Shown here in pieces: positions 1 through 10,059 of a stretch of DNA of 64,000 bases. The stretch is from the NCBI GenBank assembly GCA_033439265.1, contig JAVTVX010000010.1:1240001-1304000 (forward strand). The letters run 5' to 3'. Positions within the stretch are counted from its first letter, which is position 1. Each line of letters starts with the position of its first letter. Under the pieces are notes generated by a model that made no database searches, was not told the DNA's origin, and saw only the letters and a program-made list of their open reading frames with translations. The DNA comes from Dillenia suffruticosa (Eukaryota > Streptophyta > Magnoliopsida > Dilleniales > Dilleniaceae). The position numbers were made by a program, and so were the translations under genes.

Positions 1-520
1 GAACAAAGAAATAAAAGAGAAACGTGAGAACAATACTTCCCTAAGATGAAGTGGTGAAAGGATGATCAATTCCAACGAACTCGAAAAAAAAAGGGCTACG
101 ACGTGGGCACGCCTTAAATGTCAATCACTTCTATACATTTTTTAGGCTTAATTGTGGAGAGAAAAACCCTAAAAAAAAAAATGAACCGCAAAATGTGAGA
201 AGTTAAATTCAATTGTTTCTCTCTCTTTTAATTTTTTTTTTTGCCAGAAATGAATTTAGCTTAAGGCGAGAGCACACTTTAAGCAAGCAGCACTTCTGGT
301 TTTCTTTTTTTTTAACACAGAAATGAAATATGTTTAGGGCGTGGACATGCCCTAAACGAAGAGTGTTTCTACCCATCCATGAAACCTTTTTTTTTTTTAA
401 GAAATTCATTTAGTTTAGGGCGTGGGCACGCCCTAAACAAAGGGTAAAGTTGTCTATGTATAAGCTATGAGCACAAATTAAAGTTTGTTAAGACATGGGT
501 ACGCCTTAACCAGAGATCAT
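1..520 (-). repeat. Palindromic array in 3' region of Athila-like element
   Basis: At least five diverged copies of a 24-bp inverted repeat lie at about 94-117, 260-283, 333-356, 414-437 and 486-509. Spacing is 72-83 bp, and the 166-bp gap after the first copy fits one more lost copy near 147-170. The copy at 414-437 is perfect: TTTAGGGCGTG, GG, CACGCCCTAAA. T-rich runs separate the units. The position, downstream of a minus-strand gag relic and pol tail, suggests the 3' untranslated part of the element, which often carries tandem repeats in Athila/Tat-type elements. Function unknown. Confidence 0.6.
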
Positions 521-880
521 TTCTGTTTTTTTTTTCGTTTTATTTTTTAAGGATCAAACATAAATCAAGCCAACATAAATAAAAATAAATAAATAAAAAT
601 AAATCAATCAATCAAAAAGAGAATATTGGATTGCCTCTTAATAAGCGCTTTTGTTTAGTGTGTTTGACTCGATATGATCTCATCGTTTCAACCTCGCTCA
701 AACATCGGTTAAGTCTATTTTGACTTCAACTTATCTTACATGAATTTCAATTTTGAATTGAAGTGAAAAACTTTTTGGCCTTCCATAGAGTGCTTTCGGT
801 ATGAGAATTTGTTTTGAAAAAACTTGTCTCATTGTGTAAAATTATTTGTAAAATTATTCTTAAACATAAAACTCAATTCA
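521..880 (-). pseudogene. Tail of Ty3/gypsy polyprotein, decayed
   Basis: Read on the minus strand, this holds a stretch around 610-670 resembling the terminal codons and post-stop sequence I remember from Athila-type elements (a GCGCTT..GGAGGCAACCC-like motif, here cgcttattaagaggcaatcc on that strand). No long open frame is left. It lies directly downstream of the gag relic, so most of pol must have been deleted. Recognition rests on memory and on the context. I am only moderately sure. Confidence 0.4.
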
Positions 881-1850
881 TTTTACACAAAAGTATCATG
901 TATAATGAATTTCACGTTCTTCTCATCATCTTGTTTCTTAGAACGTGCCAACCTACAAGGAAAAGAAAGAAAAATAATTAGTCTCAAATTTGAATCATTT
1001 GGTACCTCACTTATCTTTCTTGGTGTAGTATCAAGATGCATTGTTTCATTTTCGTTTTCTTCCTCTTTTTGTGTCTCCTTTGACGAAGAATTCTACTCTT
1101 CTTTTCCATCTTTGAGCAGCATAATATTTTCATTCACCCTTGAATGAACTTTCACTTGTGACGATAATTTTTCTTCATTAGTTTCGATTTTTACTTATTG
1201 ACCTCTTCAATTGTGTCATTTGGATATCGAGAATTTAAATATTTGTTCTTGTTTACTGCATAAAACTTTTAAAAAGATACTCAAGATCCTCAAAGGCCAT
1301 TCCTCGGTTTTGTGGAAGTTGTTGCGATTGGAATGGTGGTCTTCCATAAAATTGCTGCGGAGATTTTTATGGACCAACCTCATATCTTAGATTTGAATGA
1401 TCTCCCTAACCTTGATTGTAGGTGTTTGAATAAGTATCGTACGTTCTATTAAGTTGTCCTAAAAATTCACCTACAATATTCAATTATGTGTTAAATTCCT
1501 CTTGAAGGATATGACATATGTCGGTTGGGAACCTATATTCGAGCAAATTCTGCATGCATTAACTTGTTGTACTTGTCTTATAACCAACCTTTTCACCATA
1601 AATGTAAGTTGTGTTCAAGGGAAGAAATACTTATCTTATTGACGTTTCTTAAAACATCGTGTTGTCCCCCAAGTTATTGTGCATCTGTTGTCATATTAAA
1701 AAAATCACTGCAAAAAGAATTTTCATTAAAATCAGAGAATAATAATTCCCTTAAAGTTTTTTGGGTAGCCATATCTTCATGGTTAAAATCCTTCTCTTCT
1801 ATATTCTTGACAATTTTCGGCAAGTTCCCTGTGAAGGGTTAGTTTTGAAA
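880..1850 (-). pseudogene. gag relic of Athila-like Ty3/gypsy element
   Basis: On the minus strand, broken frames carry the gag signature YDTYSNTYNQG followed by a degenerate Trp (TAG), then a Gln/Pro-rich stretch (1270-1450). Upstream of it is a CHILQEEF segment (about 1490-1530) that looks like the end of a zinc knuckle. Downstream is a CRLARSKKQ segment (about 935-960) typical of the gag-protease linker in Athila-type elements. In-frame stops are frequent and several are TGG to TAG or CAG to TAG type. The element is long dead. The deletion joining this to the pol tail lies near 880-900. Confidence 0.65.
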
Positions 1851-1897
1851 ACAAGGAAAAAAGAAAACTTAAAAGAAATAAATCTCTTAACACCGCT

Positions 1898-1914
1898 TCT
1901 CAACAATAGCACCA
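1898..1914 (-). other. Decayed primer binding site (tRNA-Asp type)
   Basis: Minus strand TGGTGCTATTGTTGAGA begins five bases after the LTR end. The canonical plant tRNA-Asp primer site is TGGCGCCGTTGCCGGGG. Every difference is C to T or G to A, as expected from deamination of methylated cytosines. This fixes the element's orientation (minus) and its lineage (Athila/Tat-like). Confidence 0.65.
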
Positions 1915-1919
1915 TAATT

Positions 1920-3365
1920 TGGTGGGTATCAATTTAATCAAAAATAAATTCTTTTACTTCAAACAATATGAGTGTAATGCGAGTAGAGTCATATCCACAT
2001 GGAATAGCGGATCTATTTTTTTTTAAGAAAAACAAAAATAAAAATATAAGGGGTTTATGAAAATTATCTAAAACTAACAAAACAAATAAATCAATGAGAA
2101 TAACTAGAGCAAGACAATAAAATAACATCAATTAAAAGAATTGATATCGATGATAATAAAACATACCCAACGAAATTATTTCTACTTTGATTTCATGTGA
2201 TTGATTATCGATCTATTTAAAAATTTCCATAACTATAGATAAATTAGTTATAGGACTACGAAACAATTCATCTCTCTTTACTTTTTCGGTAATTAAGATA
2301 CCATCGTTAATTATTTTCCTAATCAAAAGATAACCCGAAAGATTCTTGTTAGATTTAATATTTCGACAGCATTAAGATCTAGAGAGACCTAATTCTAAGT
2401 GACGAACATACACCGGGATTGCTGAAATTAGATTATTCAATTCCTTGACATGATGTCATTCACCACTCTATTAAAAACAAATAAATCTTACTATTTTTAA
2501 ATGGATGTAGATTATTTTAGAATTATTAAATATTAGACACTATTCAATAAACCCTAAAAAATCATGATCCATGAAATGTATGAATTAAATAAATACCTAT
2601 AATATGTTGAATTAATATAGCTAGTTGTATCTGACAATCATTAAAAATTAAGATTTTAATAAATATTCGATTAGAAAAAATAAATTAAAAATAAAATATG
2701 AAAAATAAAAACTCATAAAACAATTTTATTGATGTTAGAAAAGAACGTGAAACTACGAGAAAAGCATTGTGTCCTTCCCGACTGCAGCTTCTTGGAGAAA
2801 ATGTGGCTATTGCCCCCTTGGGGTTGCACCCCTCCAAAGTGTCTCAAAGTCAAGAAAATATAGAGAAATATATATAGGCAGCCAGACCCTAGAAGCATTA
2901 GAGTTCCTTTTTCTTTCCAACTTAACAAAATATTCTCATTTTTTTATGGAAGGAAAAACTCTTAAAAGATAATACTCTAAGAATTACCTAAAAGATAAAA
3001 TAACTTAACTATTTCATATTCTTAAATATTAGAAGTGAAATAAAATTTTCAAAAATTTTCAATATTTTCGATTCCATCTCAATTCTCTCTTGACTATGCA
3101 ATTGGAAAGTAAATTTCACTATAGTAAATCTTGCATTGCCTCTTGTAATCAATATACTCACGTGCTAACGAAAGAGTATTAATGTTCAATTTTTCATTAT
3201 TTGTATAATTGCCCCAATTTAATTTATTTTTCTTCACTTTCTTTAATAAATCTCCTCTATCAATCCTAATATGTCAAATGTCATAAAATATAAATATTAG
3301 TATAATATTTATTCAAAATTAATATAAAATCAATCACAAATATTATATTTATTTAACCCCTATCA
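1920..3365 (-). mobile_element. 5' LTR of Athila-like Ty3/gypsy element
   Basis: About 1446 bp. On the minus strand it starts TGATAGGGGTT at 3365 and ends ACCCACCA at 1920, giving TG..CA termini. It contains a TATA box (minus CTATATATATTTC, about 2863-2877) and an AATAAA signal at about 2724-2729, so the transcribed R region would be about 100-140 bp. The adjacent primer site supports the inner edge. The partner LTR would lie left of the window, so the target duplication cannot be checked. A related LTR fragment sits at 9240-9870 on the plus strand. Confidence 0.65.
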
Positions 3366-3424
3366 ATTTCTGATCTAGTTTGAGCATTCAACCTCCTCCT
3401 AACTCTGACCACGGAGATATGATA

Positions 3425-3638
3425 GAATATTTGACCCATTAAATTTAGCATATTGATTGATAAAATATTTGACCCTTATATTTAGTTTACTATTCTATCT
3501 TATATTTAGTCTAATAATCAATCATGTATCTAGTCATGTATTGATTATATGTACACTCTTATAATCTTCTATATATAATGGAATGTAATTGTCCAAAGGC
3601 AAAATAAAATTTATTCTCTCAACAAGCATTCTTCTAAC
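3425..3638 (+). mobile_element. Possible copia-type LTR fragment
   Basis: The 3' half looks like a copia LTR: TATA-like ctatatataatgg (about 3570), then an AATAAA (about 3602) and a terminal ttattctctcaaca ending at 3624 (or ..ctaaca at 3638). The 5' border is not defined and no primer site follows. A PPR-gene fragment begins immediately afterwards. Confidence 0.35.
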
Positions 3639-3641
3639 ATA

Positions 3642-3795
3642 AAGAAATTCATGGGTTCATGTATAGAATTGGACTTGATGATAACCCACGTCTTGGCAGT
3701 GCTCCTATTGACATATACTGAGGATGTCGCTGTGTGAAATGTGCTTGGATGTGGCCTTCTCTTTTAACTACAGACCTGTACAAAGAATATCTTGT
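3642..3795 (+). pseudogene. Fragment of PPR gene (copy of part of 16.2-17.8 kb locus)
   Basis: About 150 bp align with 17114-17262 of the PPR pseudogene. Shared stretches include ttcatgtatagaattg, cttggcagtgct, attgacat and caaagaatatc/caagaatatc. It encodes remnants of one PPR repeat (GSAPIDIY, then a stop). An extra G near 3653 shifts the frame. The fragment has no start, no end and no other PPR units around it. It is a partial duplicate, dead on arrival or since decayed. Confidence 0.7.
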
Positions 3796-4508
3796 CATAC
3801 AAGTCCCTTGGACAATTCAACAGAACCACATGGAAGCTAGAAATTCCAATTCTACAATTCCATATCTCTAGTAATTTACTGCGTGCACCAAAATTACCAT
3901 AGAAATGCTCTCGGAGGATTTACAGAAGTAAATAATGAGCCAGACTTGACTAGAAATTCCAGAGGCACACTTCATCCAGAACTTCCATAGGACCACAACT
4001 ATGCCCTCTATCTAGTACCCACCAACACCATGTGTGAATTCTTTTTGGCGTGTCTAAAACTTTGTTGACGCCGAAAACTTTGATTTCTTCAAACAGAAAT
4101 AGTAACCTTACCATTGGGGTAACGCTTTACCAGACTTAATTATCAATACCGGATTTGAAACCAATAGGGAAAACTCTGATACTTTCATTCCGATCTCTCA
4201 AGTTTCAACTACAAGATCTGAAACCCATATTACAAGTTTGCATGCGTGTTGAACACTTTAGAGTAAAGAAAATCTAAAGATCCGAAAGTTTGAAAAAAAG
4301 ATTTTTGATCTCTAGTACTAAATTAGCTGAAATTTGTTTAATCATAAAAACATAAAAGGATATTTAATCAAAAATCTCATTACTTAAACATTTTTTAATC
4401 AAATTAATTACATGCATGTTAGTTAAATTATTATTTTCATTGAAAAGTATTCAAACTTTTTTTTTTTGGTTGATACAATAACTATAAATTTTTACTTGTA
4501 GCTTCTAC

Positions 4509-4539
<31 letters not shown>

Positions 4540-5420
4540 ATGACCTTGCATTAGCCTACTTTTGAAAATATAACGAACAAGTTATAGATGACAATTAAAC
4601 CATGAACAAAGTTTTCCCTCACTTGATTAGCTTAATTTAACATTCTATCTCAACAAAATTGAATCAAAGCATCAGAATTGGATTCAATTCTTTCAATTCT
4701 CATACAACAATAATAACAATTAAACATTTATCTGGTTAATTATATAAATTTTTTATGTTATTATATTTTATTTCATATTATATATGAATCTATCCATATA
4801 TTCCATGGGGACAAAAAAAAAATCATCTATATGATTTTTTATATATAACAATAATCGTAATTTTATTTTATGTGTAACATGGGGTTTTGCTGACATTCTA
4901 GTGACAGTACTACATGATGAAATAGATGAAAGAGAAGAAGAGGGTAAAGAAGATGGGGTTGGTGTTACAGAGCGGGAGCGCCAACGGCTTCGGTGGCGAG
5001 GAGGCAACCGATAGCCAAAAAAATGGAGAAGTGATACCCGGTTTTTGCTTTAATTTTTTAAATTTTATTATTTTATTCCATTTTAGTTTTAGAAAACTTA
5101 ATTATTTAATTTGTAGCCTTTAATATTATTTATACATGAAATAATAGTGAAAGGAGAGAACATTTTTGCCCCATGTAGGTAACTAATGAATTCTGTGAGT
5201 ACTAAGGTGTTTTGGCTATTGAATAACAAATCCCTTTCATATAAAAAAATAATTATTAATAACAATATAATACCGATATCCTAAAATTAGATTGTAATAG
5301 TCAAATATTAAAAAATCCTTAATTAATTTACGGTTTCAAAATTATACCAAATAGCTAGCGATTCAAATCTTTTTAAAAGATAATTAAATTTTTAAATGGC
5401 AGCAGCAAACCTTTTTTTAC
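3796..5420. other. AT-rich intergenic DNA, no gene seen
   Basis: Contains a (CT)n microsatellite at about 4509-4538 and poly-A/T runs. A short GA- and CG-richer patch at 4920-5030 has no recognisable coding frame. Nothing else could be supported. Confidence 0.5.
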
Positions 5421-5426
5421 GCTTCA

Positions 5427-5469
5427 TTTATAAGTCAATCGTCAAAGTCAAGAAGGACATGATCGTCAA
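5427..5469 (+). promoter_or_regulatory. W-box cluster and TATA-like site before receptor kinase
   Basis: Four GTCAA motifs (TTGAC on the minus strand, the core bound by WRKY factors) occur at 5434-5438, 5441-5445, 5447-5451 and 5465-5469, about 140-175 bp before the start codon. A TATA-like TTTATAAG overlaps the first (about 5427-5434). WRKY control would suit a defence-type receptor kinase, but that is inference from motif density only. Confidence 0.4.
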
Positions 5470-5609
5470 CAACATTTTGTCCTCCTGATACGCAAGGGAC
5501 ATTCATCGCGCCCCGCACAACGTTAAAATTACCTTAGCAGAGCATCTTCCTCTGAACAAAGTCCGAACAAAGTCCTTTTGGATCCAACAAATCAACCTCC
5601 ACTAACCAT

Positions 5610-8030
5610 ATGGATCTTCCACTTCCGTTTCTTCTCTGCCTTATATTTCTAGTATTGCTTCCTTGCTCAGCCGTGTCCCAAAGAAATATCTCTCTTGGCA
5701 AATCAATCACAGCAAGAACCAATGGCTCCATCTGGGAATCTGCTTCAGCCGATTTTGCTTTTGGGTTCAAAGAGATCACACCTGGAAGTTTCCTCCTGTC
5801 AATCTGGTTCAACAAAATACCTGAAAAAACCGAGGTCTGGTGGGCAAACAATGGAAATCTGGTTCAAGATGGATCAAAGATTGAACTTTCCGGGGATGGA
5901 AGATTGGTGCTCAGTGATCCCACCGGCCAAGAAATATGGTCCGCTGGTAACTCCAGTGTTTATTATGCAGCCATGCTTGATACCGGCAACTTTGTGTTGG
6001 CAGATCACGATGCTGTCAATCTGTGGGAGAGTTTCGATCAACCAACTGATACATTTCTTCCAATGCAGCCGTTCATAAAAGGTAGCGGGCTTTTTTCCCG
6101 CTTCTCAGCAGCAAATTATACAAGGGGCAAATTCAAGTTTGTACTACAACCAGATGGAAACGCAGTGCTTTACATTATAGAATACCCCATCGATTTTGTA
6201 AATTCTGTGAAATCGGCTTACTGGGCTAGTAACACCGTTGGCAGTGGCCATCAGTTGATCTTCAACCAGACTGGCAACATCTACCTCATAAATCAGAATA
6301 ATACGGTGCTTGAATCAGTTTTGTCAGATCCAAATTCAACAACAAACTCAACAAACTTCTACCGGAGAGCAGTTCTGGATTTTGATGGTGTCCTCAGGCA
6401 GTATGTGTATCCAAAAGCTGGTGGTTCAAGTTCTGGGGGATCACAAAAGGCCTGGTCTGTGTCAAGACAAATACCTTCAAATATTTGCACCGCAATTAAT
6501 GGATACACAGGCAGTGGGGCTTGTGGATTCAACAGCGTCTGCCAACTAGAAGATGATCAAAGACGAAAGTGTGTGTGTCCACACGGTTACAGCTTCTTTG
6601 ACCCGAATAATGACATGAGTGGATGCAAGCAGGACTTTGATCCACAGAGCTGCCTGGAAGAATTGCAGGATAAAGATCTGTTTGATTTTTGGGAGATGAC
6701 AGACACAAATTGGCCCTTTGGTGACTACGAACAATTTGGTCCGGTTACGGAGGATCAGTGCACAGACGCTTGTTTGGGTGATTGTTTCTGTGCTGTTGCC
6801 ATTTTCAATGATGACAAGATCTGCTTTAAGAAGAAACTCCCCCTTTCTAATGGAAGAATAGACTTCAGTGCAGGAGGAAAAGCCTTTGTTAAGTACAAAG
6901 CAAAGAATAGTACTGCTCCCCGCACGGATGAGAATGGCAGTCCAAAGAAGAAGAATGATGATTCAACCTTGATTCTCCCTGGAGCGGTCCTCTTGGGTGG
7001 CTCAGTGTTCTTGAACTGTCTTTTGCTGCTGGTGACCTTGCTGATCATTTTATACTTCAACAAAAGAAATCCAAAGGCATCACAAGTACGCCCTACTGTT
7101 CTAGCAATGAATCTGCCAAGTTTCACTTACAAAGAGATGGAAGAAGCCACAGACGGCTTCAAGGAAGAAGTTGGCAGAGGTGCTTGTGCAATAGTGTATA
7201 AAGGAATTATACAATATGAGAACAAGAGACTGGTTGCAGTGAAGAAGTTGGACAAAATGGTCGCTGAAGCTGAGAAAGAGTATAAGAATGAAGTGAGCGC
7301 AATCGGCCGCACAAACCACAAGAATTTAGTGCAGCTGCTCGGATTCTGCAATGAAGGTCCACATCATCTTTTGGTGTATGAATTCATGGCCAACGGTTCT
7401 TTGGCGGACTTCCTTTTTGGAAACCCAAGGCCCAGGTGGTATCAAAGGATGCAGATTGCCTTTGGAACAGCAAGAGGACTGTGCTATTTACACGAAGAGT
7501 GCAGCAACCAAATCATACATTGTGACATCAAGCCTCAAAATATACTGATTGATGGAACTTTTACAGCAAAAATTTCTGATTTTGGTTTAGCCAAACTTTT
7601 GAAGACTGATCAAACTCGAACCACGACAAACATTCGAGGTACCAAAGGATATGTTGCCCCAGAATGGTTCAGGAGCATGCCCATCACGGTCAAGGTTGAT
7701 GTTTACAGCTTTGGAGTTGTGCTGCTGGAGCTTATTTGCCGTAGGAAAATTTTCAAACCGGAGGCGGAGGATGATGGCCAAATGATTCTGACTGACTGGG
7801 CATTTGATTGCTATAGATATGGCAATTTGGAATGCCTAGTGGAGGAGGACGAGGAGGCCAAAGATGACATAATGCGGGTGAGAAGGTTTGTGATGACTGC
7901 TATATGGTGCATTCAGGATGATCCATCAATGAGGCCTACCATGAAGAAAGTCATTCAGATGCTAGAAGGAGCGGTTGAAGTTCCTGCCCCTCCAGACCCA
8001 TCTTCGTACATGAGTGCAATTCAACCATAA
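5610..8030 (+). CDS. G-type lectin S-receptor-like Ser/Thr kinase (LECRK/RLK1-like)
   Basis: Intact, intronless, 806 aa, the usual size for the family. It is a single-pass plasma-membrane receptor kinase. The order is: signal peptide (about 1-24); bulb-type lectin domain (about 30-160); a Cys-rich EGF-like segment (about 293-338, CTAINGYTGSGACGFNSVC) and a PAN-like Cys cluster (about 348-407); transmembrane helix (about 454-483); kinase domain (about 517-790). The kinase has the glycine loop GRGACA (522-527), Lys545, HCDIKPQN (637-644) with catalytic Asp639, DFG (657-659) and APE (683-685). Cys instead of Arg before Asp639 makes it a non-RD kinase, common in immune receptors. Many NxS/T sites lie in the ectodomain. 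Start: first ATG, followed at once by the signal peptide. The ligand is unknown. Related proteins act in defence and stress signalling. Confidence 0.96.
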   Translation: MDLPLPFLLCLIFLVLLPCSAVSQRNISLGKSITARTNGSIWESASADFAFGFKEITPGSFLLSIWFNKIPEKTEVWWANNGNLVQDGSKIELSGDGRLVLSDPTGQEIWSAGNSSVYYAAMLDTGNFVLADHDAVNLWESFDQPTDTFLPMQPFIKGSGLFSRFSAANYTRGKFKFVLQPDGNAVLYIIEYPIDFVNSVKSAYWASNTVGSGHQLIFNQTGNIYLINQNNTVLESVLSDPNSTTNSTNFYRRAVLDFDGVLRQYVYPKAGGSSSGGSQKAWSVSRQIPSNICTAINGYTGSGACGFNSVCQLEDDQRRKCVCPHGYSFFDPNNDMSGCKQDFDPQSCLEELQDKDLFDFWEMTDTNWPFGDYEQFGPVTEDQCTDACLGDCFCAVAIFNDDKICFKKKLPLSNGRIDFSAGGKAFVKYKAKNSTAPRTDENGSPKKKNDDSTLILPGAVLLGGSVFLNCLLLLVTLLIILYFNKRNPKASQVRPTVLAMNLPSFTYKEMEEATDGFKEEVGRGACAIVYKGIIQYENKRLVAVKKLDKMVAEAEKEYKNEVSAIGRTNHKNLVQLLGFCNEGPHHLLVYEFMANGSLADFLFGNPRPRWYQRMQIAFGTARGLCYLHEECSNQIIHCDIKPQNILIDGTFTAKISDFGLAKLLKTDQTRTTTNIRGTKGYVAPEWFRSMPITVKVDVYSFGVVLLELICRRKIFKPEAEDDGQMILTDWAFDCYRYGNLECLVEEDEEAKDDIMRVRRFVMTAIWCIQDDPSMRPTMKKVIQMLEGAVEVPAPPDPSSYMSAIQP

Positions 8031-8148
8031 CATGTGAAGTATATTCTGCTGTCAATTGTTACTTTCAGGCAAAGCTTTCTTCCCTGTTTTGTCTTCATTG
8101 TACTCTCACCGGTTGTAAACTAGGACGGTTCTATCCATCTATTACCCA

Positions 8149-8154
8149 AATAAA
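8149..8154 (+). terminator. AATAAA polyadenylation signal of receptor kinase
   Basis: AATAAA 119 bp after the stop codon, just before the MITE. It is the most likely near-upstream element for the 3' end, though plant signals are loose. Confidence 0.45.
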
Positions 8155-8187
8155 TGAAGTTTATTTCTACTACTCACACCTTAAGGA

Positions 8188-8666
8188 CAATGTTATCAGA
8201 ACCGTACCGTGTATTGACCCGTAAAATTCAAAAATATGGTTGAACCGATTAGACCGTGGATCAATATGGTCGAATCGCTGATTTTTTAATAATAATTAAA
8301 TATATATATAATCAATAATTACTTTTAAAACTCATATTGATAATTAAAAACTAAATAATTAAATTATAAAGTCATATAAAATATAAATTAAAATCATAAT
8401 ATCAAAAATTGATAATCTCACATCTCATAGAAATTAAAAAAAATAAAAAAAAATCTTTAAAAAAATATTTTTTTAGGTTTTAACCCTAGACCGCGGTTTT
8501 TTAAAACCGGCGGTTCAACCTCGGTTCACGGTTGAACAGCGGTTGAATCGCCGGTTCAGTCCGATTCAATTGTAAAATGGTATTTTTATTCAACCGAACC
8601 GCGAAATTGTTAAAATAAGGGTTGAACCGGTTGAACCGACGGTTCGATCCGGTTTTAATAACATTG
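8188..8666. mobile_element. hAT-type MITE with 8-bp target duplication
   Basis: 479 bp, non-coding. Terminal inverted repeats: CAATGTTATCAGAACCG at the left and the complement of CGGTTTTAATAACATTG at the right (15 of 17 match). Flanking 8-bp duplications: cttaagga (8180-8187) and cttaaggg (8667-8674), one mismatch; 8 bp is the hAT hallmark. The right half is packed with ccggttcaaccgg-type inverted repeats and can fold back. It sits about 150 bp downstream of the receptor-kinase stop. No transposase is present, so it was mobilised in trans. Confidence 0.75.
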
Positions 8667-8892
8667 CTTAAGGGTACTTGCACGCGTTGCTTCATATTCT
8701 TATCCCACAACAGAGAAAGACCATAGCATTTTGCTCCTTCAAATATACCAAGTTATTGACTTCATTTCATGCCATTGTTATGTGAAGAAATAAGTAGAAA
8801 GAGAGAGAGAAAATGAAAAGGAGGTGAAAGTCTGCATATGTTTAATATATTGTACAAAATGAGGTATTTATAGTCGTTAAAATATGTACGAT

Positions 8893-8970
8893 AAAGGAAG
8901 CAATCCATGCGTAATTTAGTAGTGTTAATAACTGATGGAGAATTAAACCAGCCATGGTCCACCATGAGAG
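8893..8970 (+). repeat. Short dispersed duplicate, copy 1 (partner at 11621-11684)
   Basis: Shares ggaagcaatccatgc, taac.gatggagaat.aaacc and tggtccaccatg with 11621-11684. Copy 1 has about 13 extra bases in the middle. Origin unclear; possibly part of an old transposon. Confidence 0.6.
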
Positions 8971-9239
8971 CTAATAATAAATGGAAATGAATTCACAAAA
9001 TTTGAGTCTGATTTGGAAATATTAAAAATTCAAAACATATTGACTTGTTCATAATATTTAGAAATAGATTTTTAAAAAGTTCAACTTTCATAATATTTTA
9101 TTTTTTTAGAAAGTTTCATTATTTTAAATCAATTAGATTATTTTCTTTTAGTAAGATTTTTCTTTTAGTAGTTATCAAGATTTAAAAAAAAATTCTGAAA
9201 CTCACTCCTATAAAAGAATGATTAAACTCCTCCAAGAAG

Positions 9240-9870
9240 AGAGGTACGTTTGTATTATTTTATGCAAAATTTTATTAATTCTTGTTTTCTTCTTCTTTCA
9301 TGTTTTGTTTCTAATTTTTTTTCTAATTAAAAAGTTACTGAAATCTTAATTCTTAATGATTGTGAGATCTAATTTTGTATATTATATTAACACTTCATAA
9401 ATATTTATTTAATTCCTAAACTCTAGTGTTATAGTTGTTGAGGATTTATTAAATAGTGACTAATATTTGATAATCCTAAACTAATCTACGACCAATTAAA
9501 ACAATAAATTCGTAATTGTTTGTTTATTTTAATATAGTAGTGCATGATATAATTTCAGAACCTAATAAATAGTCTGATCTATATCATAGAATTAAATAAT
9601 CTAATTTAAATGAAACTGTTTGTGTATTTATTAATTAAAATTAGATCTCTCTAAATTTTAATACTATCAAAAACACTAAATCTTACGAATTTTTCTACCA
9701 TTGTTTTTCTATTAGAGAAATAATTAACAATTTTCTCTTAATTATCGATGAAATAAGAAGAAACTGATTGTTTGGCAGTTGTTGAATCATTATAATCAAT
9801 TTATTTATAATTTGTTGAGTTCATTAGATAAATCAATGATTAATCAAACGGAATCAATATGAATATAATT
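9240..9870 (+). mobile_element. Truncated Athila-like LTR (R/U5 part)
   Basis: Aligns, with many gaps and transitions, to the minus strand of the LTR at 1920-3365: for example tttattaaatagtgactaa against tttattgaatagtgtctaa, followed by ttagatctctctaaattttaat and further matching blocks. A TATA-like tcctataaaag lies just upstream (about 9206). No primer site or internal region follows, so it is a fragment. Confidence 0.5.
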
Positions 9871-10059
9871 TTTTTGATTTAAAGTTTATTTTTCATTAAA
9901 TTTTATTCTTTTAAATTTTAAATTATTTATTTTCCTTTAGTCAATTATATTTATTTTTTAAAATCCTCATATTTTTTTTTTAAAAGAAGTGAAACAATCA
10001 TTCTCTAAGAAAACAATTCTATTCACTCTATTCTAGAAGTAAATTAATTTATTTTGATA

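Noticed and set aside
4768-5123. Overlapping short frames, one Ser/Arg-rich
   Set aside because: Composition-driven, no conserved motif, frames on both strands equally open.
8501-8710. Asn/Arg/Phe-rich minus-strand frame
   Set aside because: Lies inside the hAT-type MITE; reflects its aaccggtt repeats.
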